From: Linanthus parryae
Lineage: Eukaryota > Streptophyta > Magnoliopsida > Ericales > Polemoniaceae
NCBI GenBank assembly: GCA_023055425.1
Contig: JALGPY010000006.1
Span: forward strand, 74,894,435 to 74,958,434
Length of the DNA stretch: 64,000 nucleotides
Reading direction: 5' to 3'
Shown here piece after piece: positions 47,066 to 58,821 of the stretch. The position numbers and the translations under genes were made by a program. Each line of letters starts with the position of its first letter. Position 1 is the first letter of the stretch. The notes below the pieces were generated by a model that did no database searches, was not told where the DNA came from, and saw only the letters and a list, made by a program, of their open reading frames with translations.

Positions 47066-49677
47066 TGGTCAAGACAAGGGCAAGGAAAGATCATCTTCAG
47101 GATTTGAAGAGTGTTTTTGATCGACTTCGACGTTATCAATTGAAGATGAACCCGTTGAAATGTGCGTTTGGTGTCACCTCTGGAAAGTTTCTCGGTTTCA
47201 TTGTTCGCCATCGGGGAATTGAAATTGATCAGGCCAAAATTGAAGCTATTCTTAAGATGCCGGAGCCTCGAACCATCCACGACCTTAAAAGTCTCCAAGG
47301 GAGACTTGCGTACCTCCGGCGTTTCATTTCCAACTTAGCTGGGAGATGTCAACCATTCAATCGGCTCATGAAGAAGGGTGTACCGTTCGAGTGGGATGAT
47401 GCTTGCAGAAATGCTTTCAATAGTATCAAGGCTTACTTGATGAAGCCTCCTGTGTTGGCAGCCCCTATCCCAGGAAAGCCTTTGATCCTATACATTACAG
47501 CCCAAGAACGATCCGTTGGAGCCTTACTTGCCCAGGAGAATGCCGAAGGGAAAGAGAACGCTTTGTACTACCTAAGTAGAATGATGACTCAATGCGAACT
47601 CAACTATTCTCCAATAGAAAAGATGTGTTTGGCCTTAGTGTACGCAATACAAAAGTTGCGGCATTACTTTCAAGCTCACACGGTGCATCTCATCTCCAAA
47701 GCGAACCCGGTTAAACACATAATGTCAAAACTGGTTTTGTCTGATCGACTCGCGAGATGGTCACTACTATTGCAGGAATTCGAGATTATCTATGTTCCAC
47801 AAAAGGCCATCAAAGGGCAAGCCTTAGCGGACTTTCTAGCGGACCATCCGATACCAGCCGAATGGGAGTTATCGGAAGATCTTCCTGACGAAGATATCTT
47901 CTTTATCGAGGAAAGCAAGCCATGGAAGATGTACTTTGACGGGGCATCTCATCGCAATGGAGCGGGGGCAGGAGTGGTATATGTTTCTCCTGAAGGTGAC
48001 GTCCTTCCATACGCCTTCACCTTAACGCAAAACTGCTCAAACAATGAAGCTGAGTACCAAGCGCTCATATTGGGGCTTGAGATGGCTATTGAAGCAAAGC
48101 ACCACAAACTTCATGTGTATGGAGACTCACAGCTGATCATCAACCAGCTCCTCGGAGTTTATGAGGTTAAGAAAGCGGAATTATTACCTTTCTACAACTA
48201 TGCCACTCGAATGATAGCATGGCTCGGAGAGGTATTTCTACACCATTTGCCCAGAAGAGAAAATAACCAAGCCGACGCACTAGCCAAACTCGCGTCTAAC
48301 TTGACGCTCCCGGATGCAGAAGCCAAGGTCCCCATATGCCAAAAGTGGGTGGTTCCCCCAATATTTGACGATGATTTCCAAATCGAACAAGATTCCAATG
48401 TTGTCTCGGTCTTAGAGATTGAAGAAGAAGATTGGCGCACACCTTTAATCGAGTTTCTAAAGGACGGGAAGTTGCCCGACGATCCGCGTAAAAAGACAGA
48501 CATAAAGCGGCGCTCTACACGCTTCATATTTTACAATGATACTCTCTATCGGCGCTCATTCGAAGGAGTTTTCTTGCGATGCTTGGGAGAAAGTGAAGCC
48601 ATGCAAGCCGTTGAAGAAGCTCACTCAGGAATATGTGGGGCTCACCAATCAGTACCAAAACTCCACTTTCGAATCAAGAGGATGGGGTACTACTGGCCAA
48701 CTATGGTCAAAGATTGCATGGATTATGCTAAGAGATGTCAACCGTGTCAATTCCATGCAAACTTCATTCATCAGGCGCCCGAGCCTCTCCATCCCACTGT
48801 AGCATCTTGGCCTTTCGAGGCATGGGGACTTGATGCTATAGGAACCTTAACGAAATCTTCTGGTGGACACTTGTACATTCTCGCTGCGACCAATTACTTC
48901 TCGAAGTGGGCTGAAGCTGTACCATTAAAGGAGGTGAAGAAAGAAACGGTTGTGCAATTCATTCGCAGCAACATCATCTACCGCTACGGTGTGCCTCGCT
49001 ACATCATCACGGATAACGGGAAGCCTTTTGAGAATAGCCTAATGAGAAACCTAGGTGAGCAATTTGGCTTTAAGCAACATAACTCCTCCATGTACAATGC
49101 TCCAGCAAATGGTCTCGCCGAAGCATTCAATAAGACCCTTGGCAACTTGTTAAAGAAAGTGGTCTCCAAGTCCAAGCGAGATTGGCATGAAAGGATTGGA
49201 GAAGCTCTTTGGGCGTATCGTACGACCTTTCGCACAGCTACACAGGCTACTCCTTATGCCTTGGTGTATGGAGTCGAAGCGGTACTACCTCTCGAGCGTC
49301 AAATTCCTTCACTTAGGATTGCAATTCAAGAAGATCTCACTCAAGAGGACAATGCACGCTTGCGCCTTCAAGAGTTAGAAGCACTCGATGAGAAGCGGCT
49401 CGAAGCACAACAACGCCTGGAATGTTATCAAGCTCGTATGTCGAAAGCATTCAATAAGAAGGTCCGAGTACGATCCTTTCAACAAGGGGACTTGGTACTT
49501 GCAGTAAGAAGACCCATCATCACCACTCATCGGACCGGGAACAAGTTTACTTCCAAGTGGGATGGTCCATATGTGGTACAAGAAGTTTACACTAATGGTG
49601 CTTACAGGATCTTTGCAGAAGATGGCTTAAGAATTGGTCCCATAAACGGGAAATTCTTGAATCGTTATTATCCTTGA
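47019..49677 (+). pseudogene. gag-pol: G gag-pol part 2: RT active site, RNase H, archaeal-type RNase H, integrase
   Basis: This continues the polyprotein in the shifted frame, with no start of its own. RT active site YVDD is at 47050-47061. The first RNase H (LYITAQERSVGALLAQE, about 47490-47550) has weak acidic positions, as is common when a second copy exists. The second, archaeal-type RNase H has MYFDGASHRNGAGAG (Asp near 47938), NNEAEYQALILGLEMA and YGDSQLIINQL. Integrase has the His/Cys zinc part (HSGICGAHQS, CQPCQF) and a catalytic core with Asp at 48832 and 49012 and Glu at 49120, the last two 35 residues apart. The C-terminus has a chromodomain-free basic tail and ends GPINGKFLNRYYP. 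Apart from the frameshift nothing is broken. Confidence 0.92.
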
Positions 49678-49689
49678 AGACCCGCATAA

Positions 49690-49880
49690 CTGCTCCTTTA
49701 GTACGAGCATAAACTGCTTTACCGCTCCTGTAGCACGAGCATAAACTACTTCACAGCTCTGGCACGAGCATAAACCGCACCACCGCTCCTTTAGTACGAG
49801 CATAAACTACTTTACAGCTCCTAAGGCATGAGCATAAACCGCTTCCCTACTCCTTGCACACAAGAGTATAAACTGTGAAC
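49690..49880. repeat. Six ~32-bp tandem copies directly after G pol
   Basis: GAGCATAAAC-type cores occur near 49705, 49737, 49766, 49798, 49830 and 49864, separated by GCTCCTTTAGTAC-like spacers. The last copy has drifted (GAGTATAAAC). The array starts 12 bases after the pol stop codon. Confidence 0.85.
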
Positions 49881-50958
49881 GCAAGCCAATTGAACTACGT
49901 TCGACTTGATCATCAAAAGGGTACGTAGGCAGCTCGGGGTACCCCTCGAGTGCAGTCGTAATCATCAAACACAAACTCGCACCCCGGAGTAAATGTTATC
50001 CATAATATTATCTAGAAATTCCAAGATAACATCCGGAAATTCAGAATTATATGCAAGAAAACACCTTGGAGTTTAAAAGTGCCATTCGGAATGTTACATA
50101 GAGTTCGAGATGCCACTCAGGAGATTACATGGGTATTATCCATAAAATTCAGTATGTTTTCTAGGAAATCACCTAGGATATTATCCGAAATATCACCAAG
50201 GATATCATCCAGGTTGATTTAACCCGCGAGCTTCGGATGACTTCTCAAGGTATTACCTAGAGAATTTTGCATCATTAAGAATGTTATCCATAAGTTTCGA
50301 ATGCACGTTCTACATACTTTCAAGGTGTTAGTCGTGGTTCTGTCGCGAGCGCGCAAAATTTAATCAAATAGTTCCAGGATACTTTCCAGGGTATTATTCA
50401 AGATGTCATTTCAAGACCTTACCCATGTTCAATATGAGTCTTAGGGATATCACCTTAAAGTCTCCACGTTAATAAGGATGTTGTTTACAAATTCTGGGTG
50501 ATTATTCAAGATATTTTCTTGAAAGTTTAAGTTGCTAGCAGAGATATCCAGGATATTATTCATCCAAGACATTATTCAGAGTATTATCTAAGATGTTGCC
50601 CAATAAATTTCATAAATGGTACCTGGGAGTTTCTGAACCATTATTCAAGATATCCCATACAACTTTCAAGGTACTATTCAGGGTATTGGCCATGATATTA
50701 TTTGGGAAATTCATGATATTATCCAGGATGTTGTCTTGGGTATTACGTAGGAATCCAGAATATTTCTTTTGACATAAACCGAGTCCAGGTACCCTTCCTT
50801 CTAAGGCATGGCGTGTTGGATTTTACCTTTAAATGCCCCAGGAAAAAGGTGAAAGGTTACTTTAAAGTCCAGCTGGCATTAAGTAGAAAAGGATTGCAAC
50901 AAGACCGGAAAGGTTCAAGGAGTATTTTAGGCGATCCAGTTAAAAAGCTAAGGCTGCT

Positions 50959-50959
<1 letters not shown>

Positions 50960-50997
<38 letters not shown>
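50960..50997. repeat. Poly(A) run, 38 bases
   Basis: Thirty-eight consecutive A residues inside the G spacer. No retroposed sequence is visible upstream, so it is probably a simple repeat. Confidence 0.9.
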
Positions 50998-50999
<2 letters not shown>

Positions 51000-53006
51000 A
51001 ACAGCAAATTATCTTCTGATTATTATCCAGGAAATGCAGGATAATAACCATGAGGTTACCCAGGTTGTCAATTTTACCTAAAAACTTTGGATAACTTCTC
51101 GAGATGCCACTCAGGAAATCCTACATCATTATGGCTGCTGCCTACAAGTTTCGTATGCATGTTCATGTTCAAGATACTATCAAGGTGCTAGTCAAGGGAC
51201 TACCGCGGCTGTCACCATGGAACCCATGATAGTATTCAGGATGCCTCTCAGGATAATATCCAGGATATTACCTATGATGTTATCCAGAATGTTACCTAGG
51301 AAAATATCCAGGATGTTGTCTAGGAGGATATCCAGGATATTATCCAGAATTTCACCCGGAATCACTCATGGTACTTTCCAGGATGCTCCTGAATGTATCA
51401 TTCAGCATGTTATGTCACGACGTAATACCGGATGTTACCCTTGATATTGTACATGAATTTTTATGTCGTTTGGGACCTTTCTCGCAATTCTGGATGTTTT
51501 CTCAGGATGTTGTCCAAATTTAGGATGCTGTTTCGGAGATTCTTTTCCTGATCTCGTCCACGATTCAGAATGATATTCGCGATGTTAAAAAAAAAGGATA
51601 AAAAATATCAGAAATTCAAGAATTTCAGGATATTATCTAGGAAAATATCCTGGATATTATCCGGGATGTCATCCCGATGTATCAAGAATGTTTCTCAGCA
51701 TAAAATTCTTGATGGTCATCCATGATGTCGCCTACAAGTTCCCAGCGACTTTTAGAACATTGCCTTAAAAATCCCTATGACATTCAAGAAGTCTCCATCG
51801 AATTTGGGCGTCTTCTCAGGGTATTGTTGTTCAAGTTGTCACCCAAGCTACCTGGGGGCTGCATTTACTTCTCAGGAAGACTCCTATGGATCCTATTCCT
51901 TTAAATATGTTATCCGCGAGTTGCGGATATATGTTCAAGATATTTTCACAACGCTAGTCGAGGTGCTGCTTCGGACGTCACACAAGGAATTTCAGGATAT
52001 TGCCAGGAAAATATTCAGGATATTATTCAGCATGTCACACTGATGTATCTTGGATGCATCTCAAGGTGCAATTCCCGATTATCATCCGTAATATTACCCA
52101 CATATTTCCAGGGGCTTTGAGGACATTACTTTCGAATTCCTATGCGATCCGAGATGCTGCCCCGAATTTTGAACATCTTCCCAGGATAATATCCAGGATA
52201 TTACCTAGGAGGTCACCCGGAATATTGTCCAGGGTAATATCTGGGATATTGTCCAGGATAATATCTAGGATATTATCCAGAATTTCACCTGGGATCACTC
52301 GGTATGCTTTCCAGAATGCTCGCTAAGGTTTTAGTCGCATCTTATGTCACGACGTGATGTCGGATATCCCCCTTTGATACTTCCTAGGGATTTCTATATC
52401 ATTTGGAATATTTCTCGCAAATTCCGGATGATTTATCAGGATACTATCCGAATTCAGGATACTTTGCTGGATGCCCTTCTAATAGCATCACGGGAATTGA
52501 GAACGATATTCACGATGTCGGACACGAAAAAAAAAAACAAAAAAAAATGAAATTCAAGAATTCTAAGATATTGGCCATTATGATATCCTGAATATTTTTC
52601 AGAATTTATATTCATCCAGGATGCTTCTCAGGATGCGACCCCGGATTATCAGCTACGATTTCCTCAGTTAGCTTTCAGTACATTATCTAGAATTTCTATG
52701 ACATTCGAGATGTTTCCTGCGAAATTTGGATGTCTTCTCAGGTTATACCGGTTCAGGATGCTATTCAGGATATCCTTTTAATGATGTCGCGGGAATTCAG
52801 AACGACATTCATGACTCATACAAAAAAAAAAATTATCAGGATGGTATTCAAGAATTCTTAATACGCCGCTTTTGTGTCCCTGCTTCAAACAAGGGGAAAC
52901 CGGAAAGTTGATTTTTTTTATTTTCTGATAAAGATGACTCTGAGAATTAAACTCAGAGTTATCACCATCTTCATAAGCAAAAGATACCAGCCGCGTGCTA
53001 AAAAAA

Positions 53007-53026
53007 ACACACACACACACACACAC
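53007..53026. repeat. (AC)10 microsatellite
   Basis: Ten AC units after a short A run, in the G spacer downstream of the PMD gene. Confidence 0.9.
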
Positions 53027-53337
53027 TGTAGCAATTTTGAGGCATTGACTCCAAAATGAAAGTATGGTTGTCATATTTGCACAAGTTGAAAATCCTTCCT
53101 GTTTTGTGTGGTTCCAGGGCTTTGTGTGTGCAATTCAGTTATCTAAAGAGCTTTCCTCGTGACCTTGGTGTGTCATCACAAAAACAGAAGATTGAATAAA
53201 ATTTAGCTCATGGCTGAATAGACATCCATCCGAAAATCTACATATACGCGCATATGCAAAGAAGACATCAAATTTAAATAAAGATGAGATACTGGAAGTC
53301 TATTGTCAGTTTCAACAAAAATAAGAAGCTGAAAGAA

Positions 53338-53392
53338 CAAAAAAAAAAAAAAAAAAAAAAAAAACAAAAAAAAACAAAAAAAAAGAAAGAGA
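53338..53392. repeat. A-rich tract beside the 3' end of the PMD gene
   Basis: A run of A interrupted by single C and G residues. On the PMD coding strand it is a T-rich stretch just after the stop codon. Confidence 0.85.
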
Positions 53393-53407
53393 TTGCTGGA
53401 ACAGGAA

Positions 53408-56400
53408 CTAGGGAAACAACTTGAAATTGGACAACTCGTCCCGGCTAGCCTCTAAAGATTGCTCTATTGACCTCAGGGCTGATACGTCATCAAGGGAGGA
53501 CTTCTCTTCTTCAAAGTTCGAGATGTTGTTTTGCAGCCGAGACGATTGTTCTTCATCCTTCAATAGTAGCTCTTCGATGGTCTGCTTTTCAACACTCAAA
53601 TCTCTCATTTGAGAATTAATGTCTTCAAGCCTTCGTCGACGACCTTCGGAGACTTCAGTCATGCGAGCATATTCTTCTTTGGCGGCGGAGATACGATCTT
53701 CTATCCCTTTCAAGGCCTCGGCAGAGGTTTCATCAAGGGAAGATTTTGCTTTAATTCTTGAACGAACCGAGTCATATGTTCTAACATCTTTGAAAAATAA
53801 ATTCAGCATCCTTCGTAGGCGTTTTATGTTGGGGGCGCCGCGTTCAGTAATCTCGTCAAGTATTCGATTTGCTTGGTCCTCCAAGCGACTTAAAGAATGC
53901 AAAGGGTCATCCGTCAATTTTCGTGCTAAACCGGTCCACATCATATCTGTGCAGGCTGTATAACACGCTTTGATATGATCATCTGCACCAAAATGGGAAG
54001 GATCAGATACTGATGGCATCATATTAGGCGTTTGCAATCTTCTATTCCCAGGGGCCTCTAAAAGCTCATTACAAGGTGGTGCGTCGTACGGTTCATCACG
54101 TGAATGCTTCTTGGGCTTGGTAGGTTGATCACGGGAGTGAGAATCATCGGTTGGACGTCCGCTGGATGAGAATGCGAGTGTACCATCCTTTGCCTGCGAT
54201 GCCACGAGAACCTGAATTAGAGAGGCTGTGCTTAATAGGCTGTGTAAAAGGATAATTCGTATATACGGATTTATGACCCGGGTAAGAAGTAAAAAAAAAT
54301 AATAATGTTAAAATAAACATATAACAGAAGAGGATCATGTGTGACGAAAGAATACGTCATACGTACTTTTTCGCGGTTATCTTTTGAGCGCGACAATGAG
54401 TTTAGCTTGTCACTGAAGTTGTCATCCTCTTTGTCAAGATCTTCCCTTGGTGTCCTTATGTGTTTCCAGTTTCTGTCGGTGTCCTTGGTACTTGGTGGAT
54501 CATGGTCTCGCACGTCTCTGTCACTGTTGTGAAATGGTCTTGGGGCTTCACATATTGTCTGCAAGGGGGTAGTCCTTACAATCTCTGAACGGAGTTTCTT
54601 CGCCATGGGGGTGTTGGGGTTGGTATCCTTGGTCCTTTTCCTCTCTATAGGTGATGAGTTTTTCTTAATACCAGGAGCAACCTTTGGGAAATCAACTTCA
54701 GTGGGCTCTCCGAGAGAAGGACTCGAATATTTTGCCCACCATTCCACATAACGGCGCAGGCTTAAAGGTTTAGTAGTTCCTGGAGGAATTATGAATTTCG
54801 CTCGCGTAGACAGTGATGTTGAGGATTTCCAGAGCACAAGTACCTCAAATAAAGACCCATTGAGTATTTCTTTGACTAACTCACCAGGGATGTCTTGGTG
54901 AAAATTAAATTGTCTAGAAAATCTATGCGGGCTGTAAGCTTCAATGATGAATTCGTTATCTTGACGACAAGTCAAGTAACACGAACGAAGGCTAATTATG
55001 TACCCGGTCCATGAGGAACTTAATTCGCCATTGTCAGTAATAAGAATTTGATTATCTTCATACAGGGATAATGACGATAGTTGTGATAACCGCAGCCTAG
55101 ATATCTGTTGGCGAGCCTCCGTGTCGTCAAAATGCTTGGCCATTTTCTCTCCAGAGAACCTGACCATGCGTGTCTGATGGGCGCTCTTTGTTGGGTTTCG
55201 GGCAGGCCAATAGGCGTTGAGGTACTGACCAAACCATCCGCACAGGTAGTGAATCGGGAAGATGGCGGAACACCTGCTTGGCTCGCTAGAGCATGCAATG
55301 CGGTTCAGACCTTGATATATGCTTGCAAGTGCCGGAATGGCCAAGGAAAACCTCCTTCCAGTAGCCATGATACATGCCACTTTAAAAACGCCGGGACGGA
55401 TGCAATCATAAGGTTCGGACGGTAGTGCAAATTTACATAGCCAACACGATAATAAGGCAGCCAAATAAACTTCATCTTGGTCCTTTTCGTCAACTTGCAG
55501 CTCGTGAAAGACAATGCTTTCTTTCGCTAAAAGGTCACGTTTTCGGATGACGCCGCACGGATTATTGGTAATTTTTGGCATTATCGAGGTCTTGCGCTGA
55601 CTCCGCCTGGGAGGGTCGTTGTACCTCAGGTCACCCCTGAACCAAAAGGCCACCCAATCGTTCGCTTTAACATGCTTGCCTCCAGTTTGCTGCAGGATGC
55701 GATAATAGGATGCGAATAAATATCTGCAACTAGAAGGGAGCAGTTTGGAGTCTTCGGACAATTCTTGGGCAGAGGGAACAAATTCGTCATAAAACTCTCC
55801 GTGAATTGGTAGGCCACCAATCATATATAAATCCCAGAGAGAAACGGACGTTTCACCATCGTGCGTATGAAGAGTATTTGTCGTGGGATTCCAGAGTTCG
55901 CAGAAAGCTTGCGTGAGCTGATCGTCACGATCATAGGAAAATAGAGACGCATAAACAGCATTATATAGCCTACAAGTGCAGAGGATCGAATGATATCGTC
56001 CAAGAATGTATTCTAGCCACTCCCAATACCCTTGGGTAAATGTGACCAGACCATAATTGGGAGTAGATCGGCCCCACTTAGCATCACCAGAACGTATCCA
56101 CTCTGTTAAAAGAGTGGTTCGTACCGGGGAAACTTCGCGAGAATGGAGAGGCGAGTGTAGGCACACAGCCTCGTCACGAAATATAGTGGATCTGTTGGTT
56201 GCGACCAATTCTTCCTTCGACGTAACGTACCAGCATGACGGGTGGGATGGTCCAGTATCAGAGGAAACACGAGGAGCAAGATGACCAATCGCGGGATCGT
56301 GGACGGGTAATGACAACTTGGTGCCATGAGTATCCCCTTCACTGCATATATCAAGACAAGGTAGCCCAGAAGAGGTTGAATCCGAGAATATTACCATGAT

Positions 56401-56421
56401 TGGGCGGCGAGATAGCAACAC
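53408..56421 (-). CDS. Antisense plant mobile domain (PMD) protein with coiled-coil tail, two coding exons
   Basis: Exon 1 runs 56421-54367 (685 codons) and exon 2 runs 54211-53408 (267 codons plus stop), joined in phase 0 by a 155-bp intron. The start may instead be the second Met, at 56397. The PMD core (about residues 100-420) shows LTEWIRSGDAKWG, FCELWNPTTNTLHTHDGETS and LWDLYMIGGLPIHG, the pattern of aminotransferase-like plant mobile domain proteins (relatives of MAIN and MAIL1). A Ser/Pro/Lys-rich middle follows, and exon 2 is rich in heptad-like Leu/Glu/Lys runs (about 820-945). In family members PMD proteins act in the nucleus in silencing and genome stability; here the role is unknown. 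It is carried by G opposite to gag-pol, with its own TATA box upstream. Its long open frame argues for selection, but I cannot test expression. Confidence 0.82.
54212..54366 (-). other. Coding intron of the PMD gene
   Basis: On the minus strand GTACGTAT begins the intron at 54366, and a pyrimidine-rich CTCTCTAATTCAG ends it at 54212. Both exons continue in frame at phase 0 without a stop. The first exon's frame otherwise runs into unrelated T-rich codons and stops at 54271. Confidence 0.75.
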
Positions 56422-56462
56422 GGAATTTAACAGAAGCTAATAATACAGCAACTTATTAGTAC

Positions 56463-56742
56463 CTGAAAACAGATAAGTAAAAGATATTATAAACAAGAGG
56501 TTGCAAAGAGCAGGGTTTATTTACTTAAAGCATAAGGTTGCGCAAAGGGTTAGACGCTATATGCACATATAAACTAATATGCGGGAGGAAGGAACACACA
56601 AAGCAGGTTGTCCAGTGCTTTTACAACCTGAATGTCGGAATTACTACAGAAACAAGCAGAAAATTCGAATCTCTACTATGTAGGTACAGTAAATATTGTA
56701 AAGAAACCAAGAGACGGAGGCAAAGATGAATTCTGAATTTAC
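56463..56742 (-). other. Candidate 5'-UTR intron of the PMD gene
   Basis: On the minus strand GAG|GTAAAT at 56742 and CTGTTTTCAG at 56463 give a 280-bp intron lying between the TATA box and the ATG. It is non-coding, so no frame check is possible. Confidence 0.45.
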
Positions 56743-56781
56743 CTCTTGTTGATTATTGCAATGTTATTGATCATATTGCAG

Positions 56782-56791
56782 CCTTTTTATA
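56782..56791 (-). promoter_or_regulatory. TATA box for the antisense PMD gene
   Basis: TATAAAAAGG on the minus strand, about 360 bases upstream of the PMD ATG. It lies inside G and is independent of the LTR promoter. Confidence 0.6.
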
Positions 56792-57767
56792 GAAGATGGG
56801 GTAGCCAGAGAGTATCCTGGGAAATCTAAAGTCAAGAGAAACTAAAAGGAAATTCAAAGATTTGCCAAGAAAAGTTCCCAAAATGGTGGATTTGGTGCCG
56901 CCTTAGTAGAAGTGCGGCAGAAGTTAATCTCCATAAAATGGGTGGAATATTTACAAGAGATTTGGCAGAGATTGTCATTTGTGTAACTTACCAAAACAAA
57001 AGGGCTGGGCTGTACCAAAAGAAGGAAATTGGAGGGAATAAATGCAAGGAAGAAATATAATATATACAAGTCTGTATATATGTTTCCTAAAAATAATGAC
57101 CCTCCACCGCCTGGACCAGATTGGAACAAGGAAATAATTTCCAGTGATTTGGAATGGACCAGCATTCACGAGAAAATTATTTTCTACAGCGATGTTACCA
57201 AAATTGCAGGTTCTCGACCGCTGAATTAAGGTTCACGCAGAAGGAAGGGAATTTTGTCCCGAGATATGCTGGTGGTATTTCTAAAAAAATATATATACAT
57301 ATAGATACCACACAATTGTAACTCGCGCAGAAAAAAAAAAAAAAGGGAAAAAAACCTTCATAAGATTTTGTTAAGACTGTTTAAATAAATGGTAGCAAAT
57401 AAATGAGAGAGATTTATTCTCCATGTCTGTCGCATCACTAGCGCAATCCTACGAGTGTCACTCAACCGTTCCAGCAGCCTCAAGAAGTAAAGTTTACATG
57501 GGAAAATTTAAATTGTTGTGTCCAGCCATGAGATGCTAAAAATGATGATGTACATAGGCTGCGCCATTAATCAGAGTCAAGGATTTTCTCAAACATTTAA
57601 ACTCCGGACAAAAATCATCATTTAGCAAAGAAAACTGATTGAGCGATGAAAGTACATTCAATTCCCCTAGTGTTGATTTTGCAATAAAACAGGAAAAAAA
57701 AGGATGTTTATCGAGACTAATCCGTCGACAAGCACGAGAGCCGACGAACAAGTCTCGAGGGGGCATT
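56792..57767. other. PMD upstream region and end of G internal sequence
   Basis: No gene is seen; the ORFs at 56854-57229 and 57536-57793 have no recognisable domain. The stretch would hold upstream elements of the PMD promoter on the minus strand and the 3' untranslated part of the genomic RNA on the plus strand. It ends in a purine-rich CTCGAGGGGGCATT (57754-57767) before the 3' LTR, the likely polypurine tract. Confidence 0.6.
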
Positions 57768-58821
57768 TGTAGACACGCAAAATTTGCGGCCAATTAAATA
57801 GTGCCACGTGTTTATTATCGCTTAATTAAATGGTGTGATCAGATAGAACTCTCCTTCAAATTAATGCCTTTAAGCAATAAATAATAGTGGACTGAACTGT
57901 AAATGAGACAAAACTTTATTTACAAGCAAAGGACTGCTTATGGCGACGCCACGTCACTACATGACACAGTTACAAATCACCAAGCTCGGCTAATAGTGTT
58001 GCGCCACTTGTCAAAATGATGCAGCTATCAAAACTAGCAAGCCTGGCCAATAGTGTTGCGCCACTTGTCAAATTGATGCAGAAAATAAATAAATAAATAA
58101 ATTATATTTATTTTCTACCTTGGCCAACAAGTCGGCCTATGCCTATATAAAGGGGGCCATCCCTAGGCATAAAGGACATACAATTACATCAACCAAGGAG
58201 AGAGCTCTGAAGATCAAGCTGCTAAAGCCCTGAAGAGTTCATCTATCCACAAGATCATCAACGATCTTCGAGACCTTCGAAGATTCTACCCACGTTCTTC
58301 GCGAGCTTCGAAGATCTTCATCAACGATCTTCGAGACCTTCGAAGATTCTACCCACGTTCTTCGCGAGCTTCGAAGATCTTCATCAACGATCTTCGAGAC
58401 CTTCGAAGATCCTACCCCGTTCTTCGCGAGCTTCAAGGATCTTCATCAACGATCTTCGAGACCTTCGAAGATCCTACCTGCGTTCTCCGCGAGCTTCGAA
58501 GATCTTCATCAACGATCTTCGAGACCTTCGAAGATCCTACCCGCGTTCTTCAATACATTCGAAGATCTTCAAGCAAGTTCTTCGCATTCTTCAAGACCTT
58601 CAACGCGTTCTTCGCCGAAATTGAAGAACACCTACCCGTTTGATCCGAGATCAAGCTGCGAAACCCTCGTTCGACGTTCAAGGAGAAGAATCAGGGGATA
58701 GTAATTTTTGTTTAGAAAATTGCATAATAGAGATTGTAATCCACTATTTATTTCATCAATAAAATATATTTGACACCGAATTTCTCGCTTTTGTTTCCAT
58801 TAGCATAAATTTGTGTGTACA
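57768..58821 (+). repeat. G 3' LTR
   Basis: 1,054 bp, nearly identical to the 5' LTR, with the 63-bp array at 58259-58572 and a TATA box at 58144-58151. Followed by CCGGA, the second copy of the target duplication. Confidence 0.96.
58259..58572. repeat. 63-bp tandem array in G 3' LTR (five units)
   Basis: Same five units and spacing as 42408-42721. It differs from that array by only two or three bases, so unit number was kept through the last replication. Confidence 0.93.

Larger units (their letters stand above)
49881..53337. repeat. G hypervariable spacer with degenerate ATATTATCC-type repeats
   Basis: About 3.4 kb without a supported gene, built largely from loosely repeated short words such as CCAGGATATTATCC and GGAAATTCCAGGAT. 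It is densest at 50130-50750, 51210-51440, 51640-51720 and 52180-52290. It also contains a 38-A run (50960-50997) and (AC)10 at 53007-53026. The ORFs here (for example 51217-51444, 52000-52326, 52778-53074) are periodic MLSRISPGI-like translations of the repeats. Such a region between pol and the 3' LTR is known in Tat elements and can seed satellites. Confidence 0.8.
41917..58821 (+). mobile_element. G: Tat-lineage Ty3/gypsy retrotransposon carrying an antisense PMD gene
   Basis: A 16,905-bp element with 1,054-bp LTRs (41917-42970 and 57768-58821) and CCGGA duplications at 41912-41916 and 58822-58826. Its layout is LTR, primer binding site, gag-pol (43037-49677), a 3.6-kb repeat-rich spacer, a minus-strand PMD gene (56421-53408), a purine tract and the LTR. 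The gypsy order (RT and RNase H before integrase) plus a second, archaeal-type RNase H define the Tat group. The LTRs have equal length, and I counted five substitutions by eye, so insertion is recent. gag-pol has a single-base deletion. Confidence 0.95.

Noticed and set aside
50813..51051. Lys-rich and Phe-rich ORFs around the 38-A run
   Set aside because: They are the direct translation of the homopolymer on each strand.
54341..54532. Plus-strand ORFs opposite the PMD gene (also 53421-53963, 55108-55425, 56057-56284)
   Set aside because: They are shadows of the longer minus-strand PMD frame and contain no recognisable motif.
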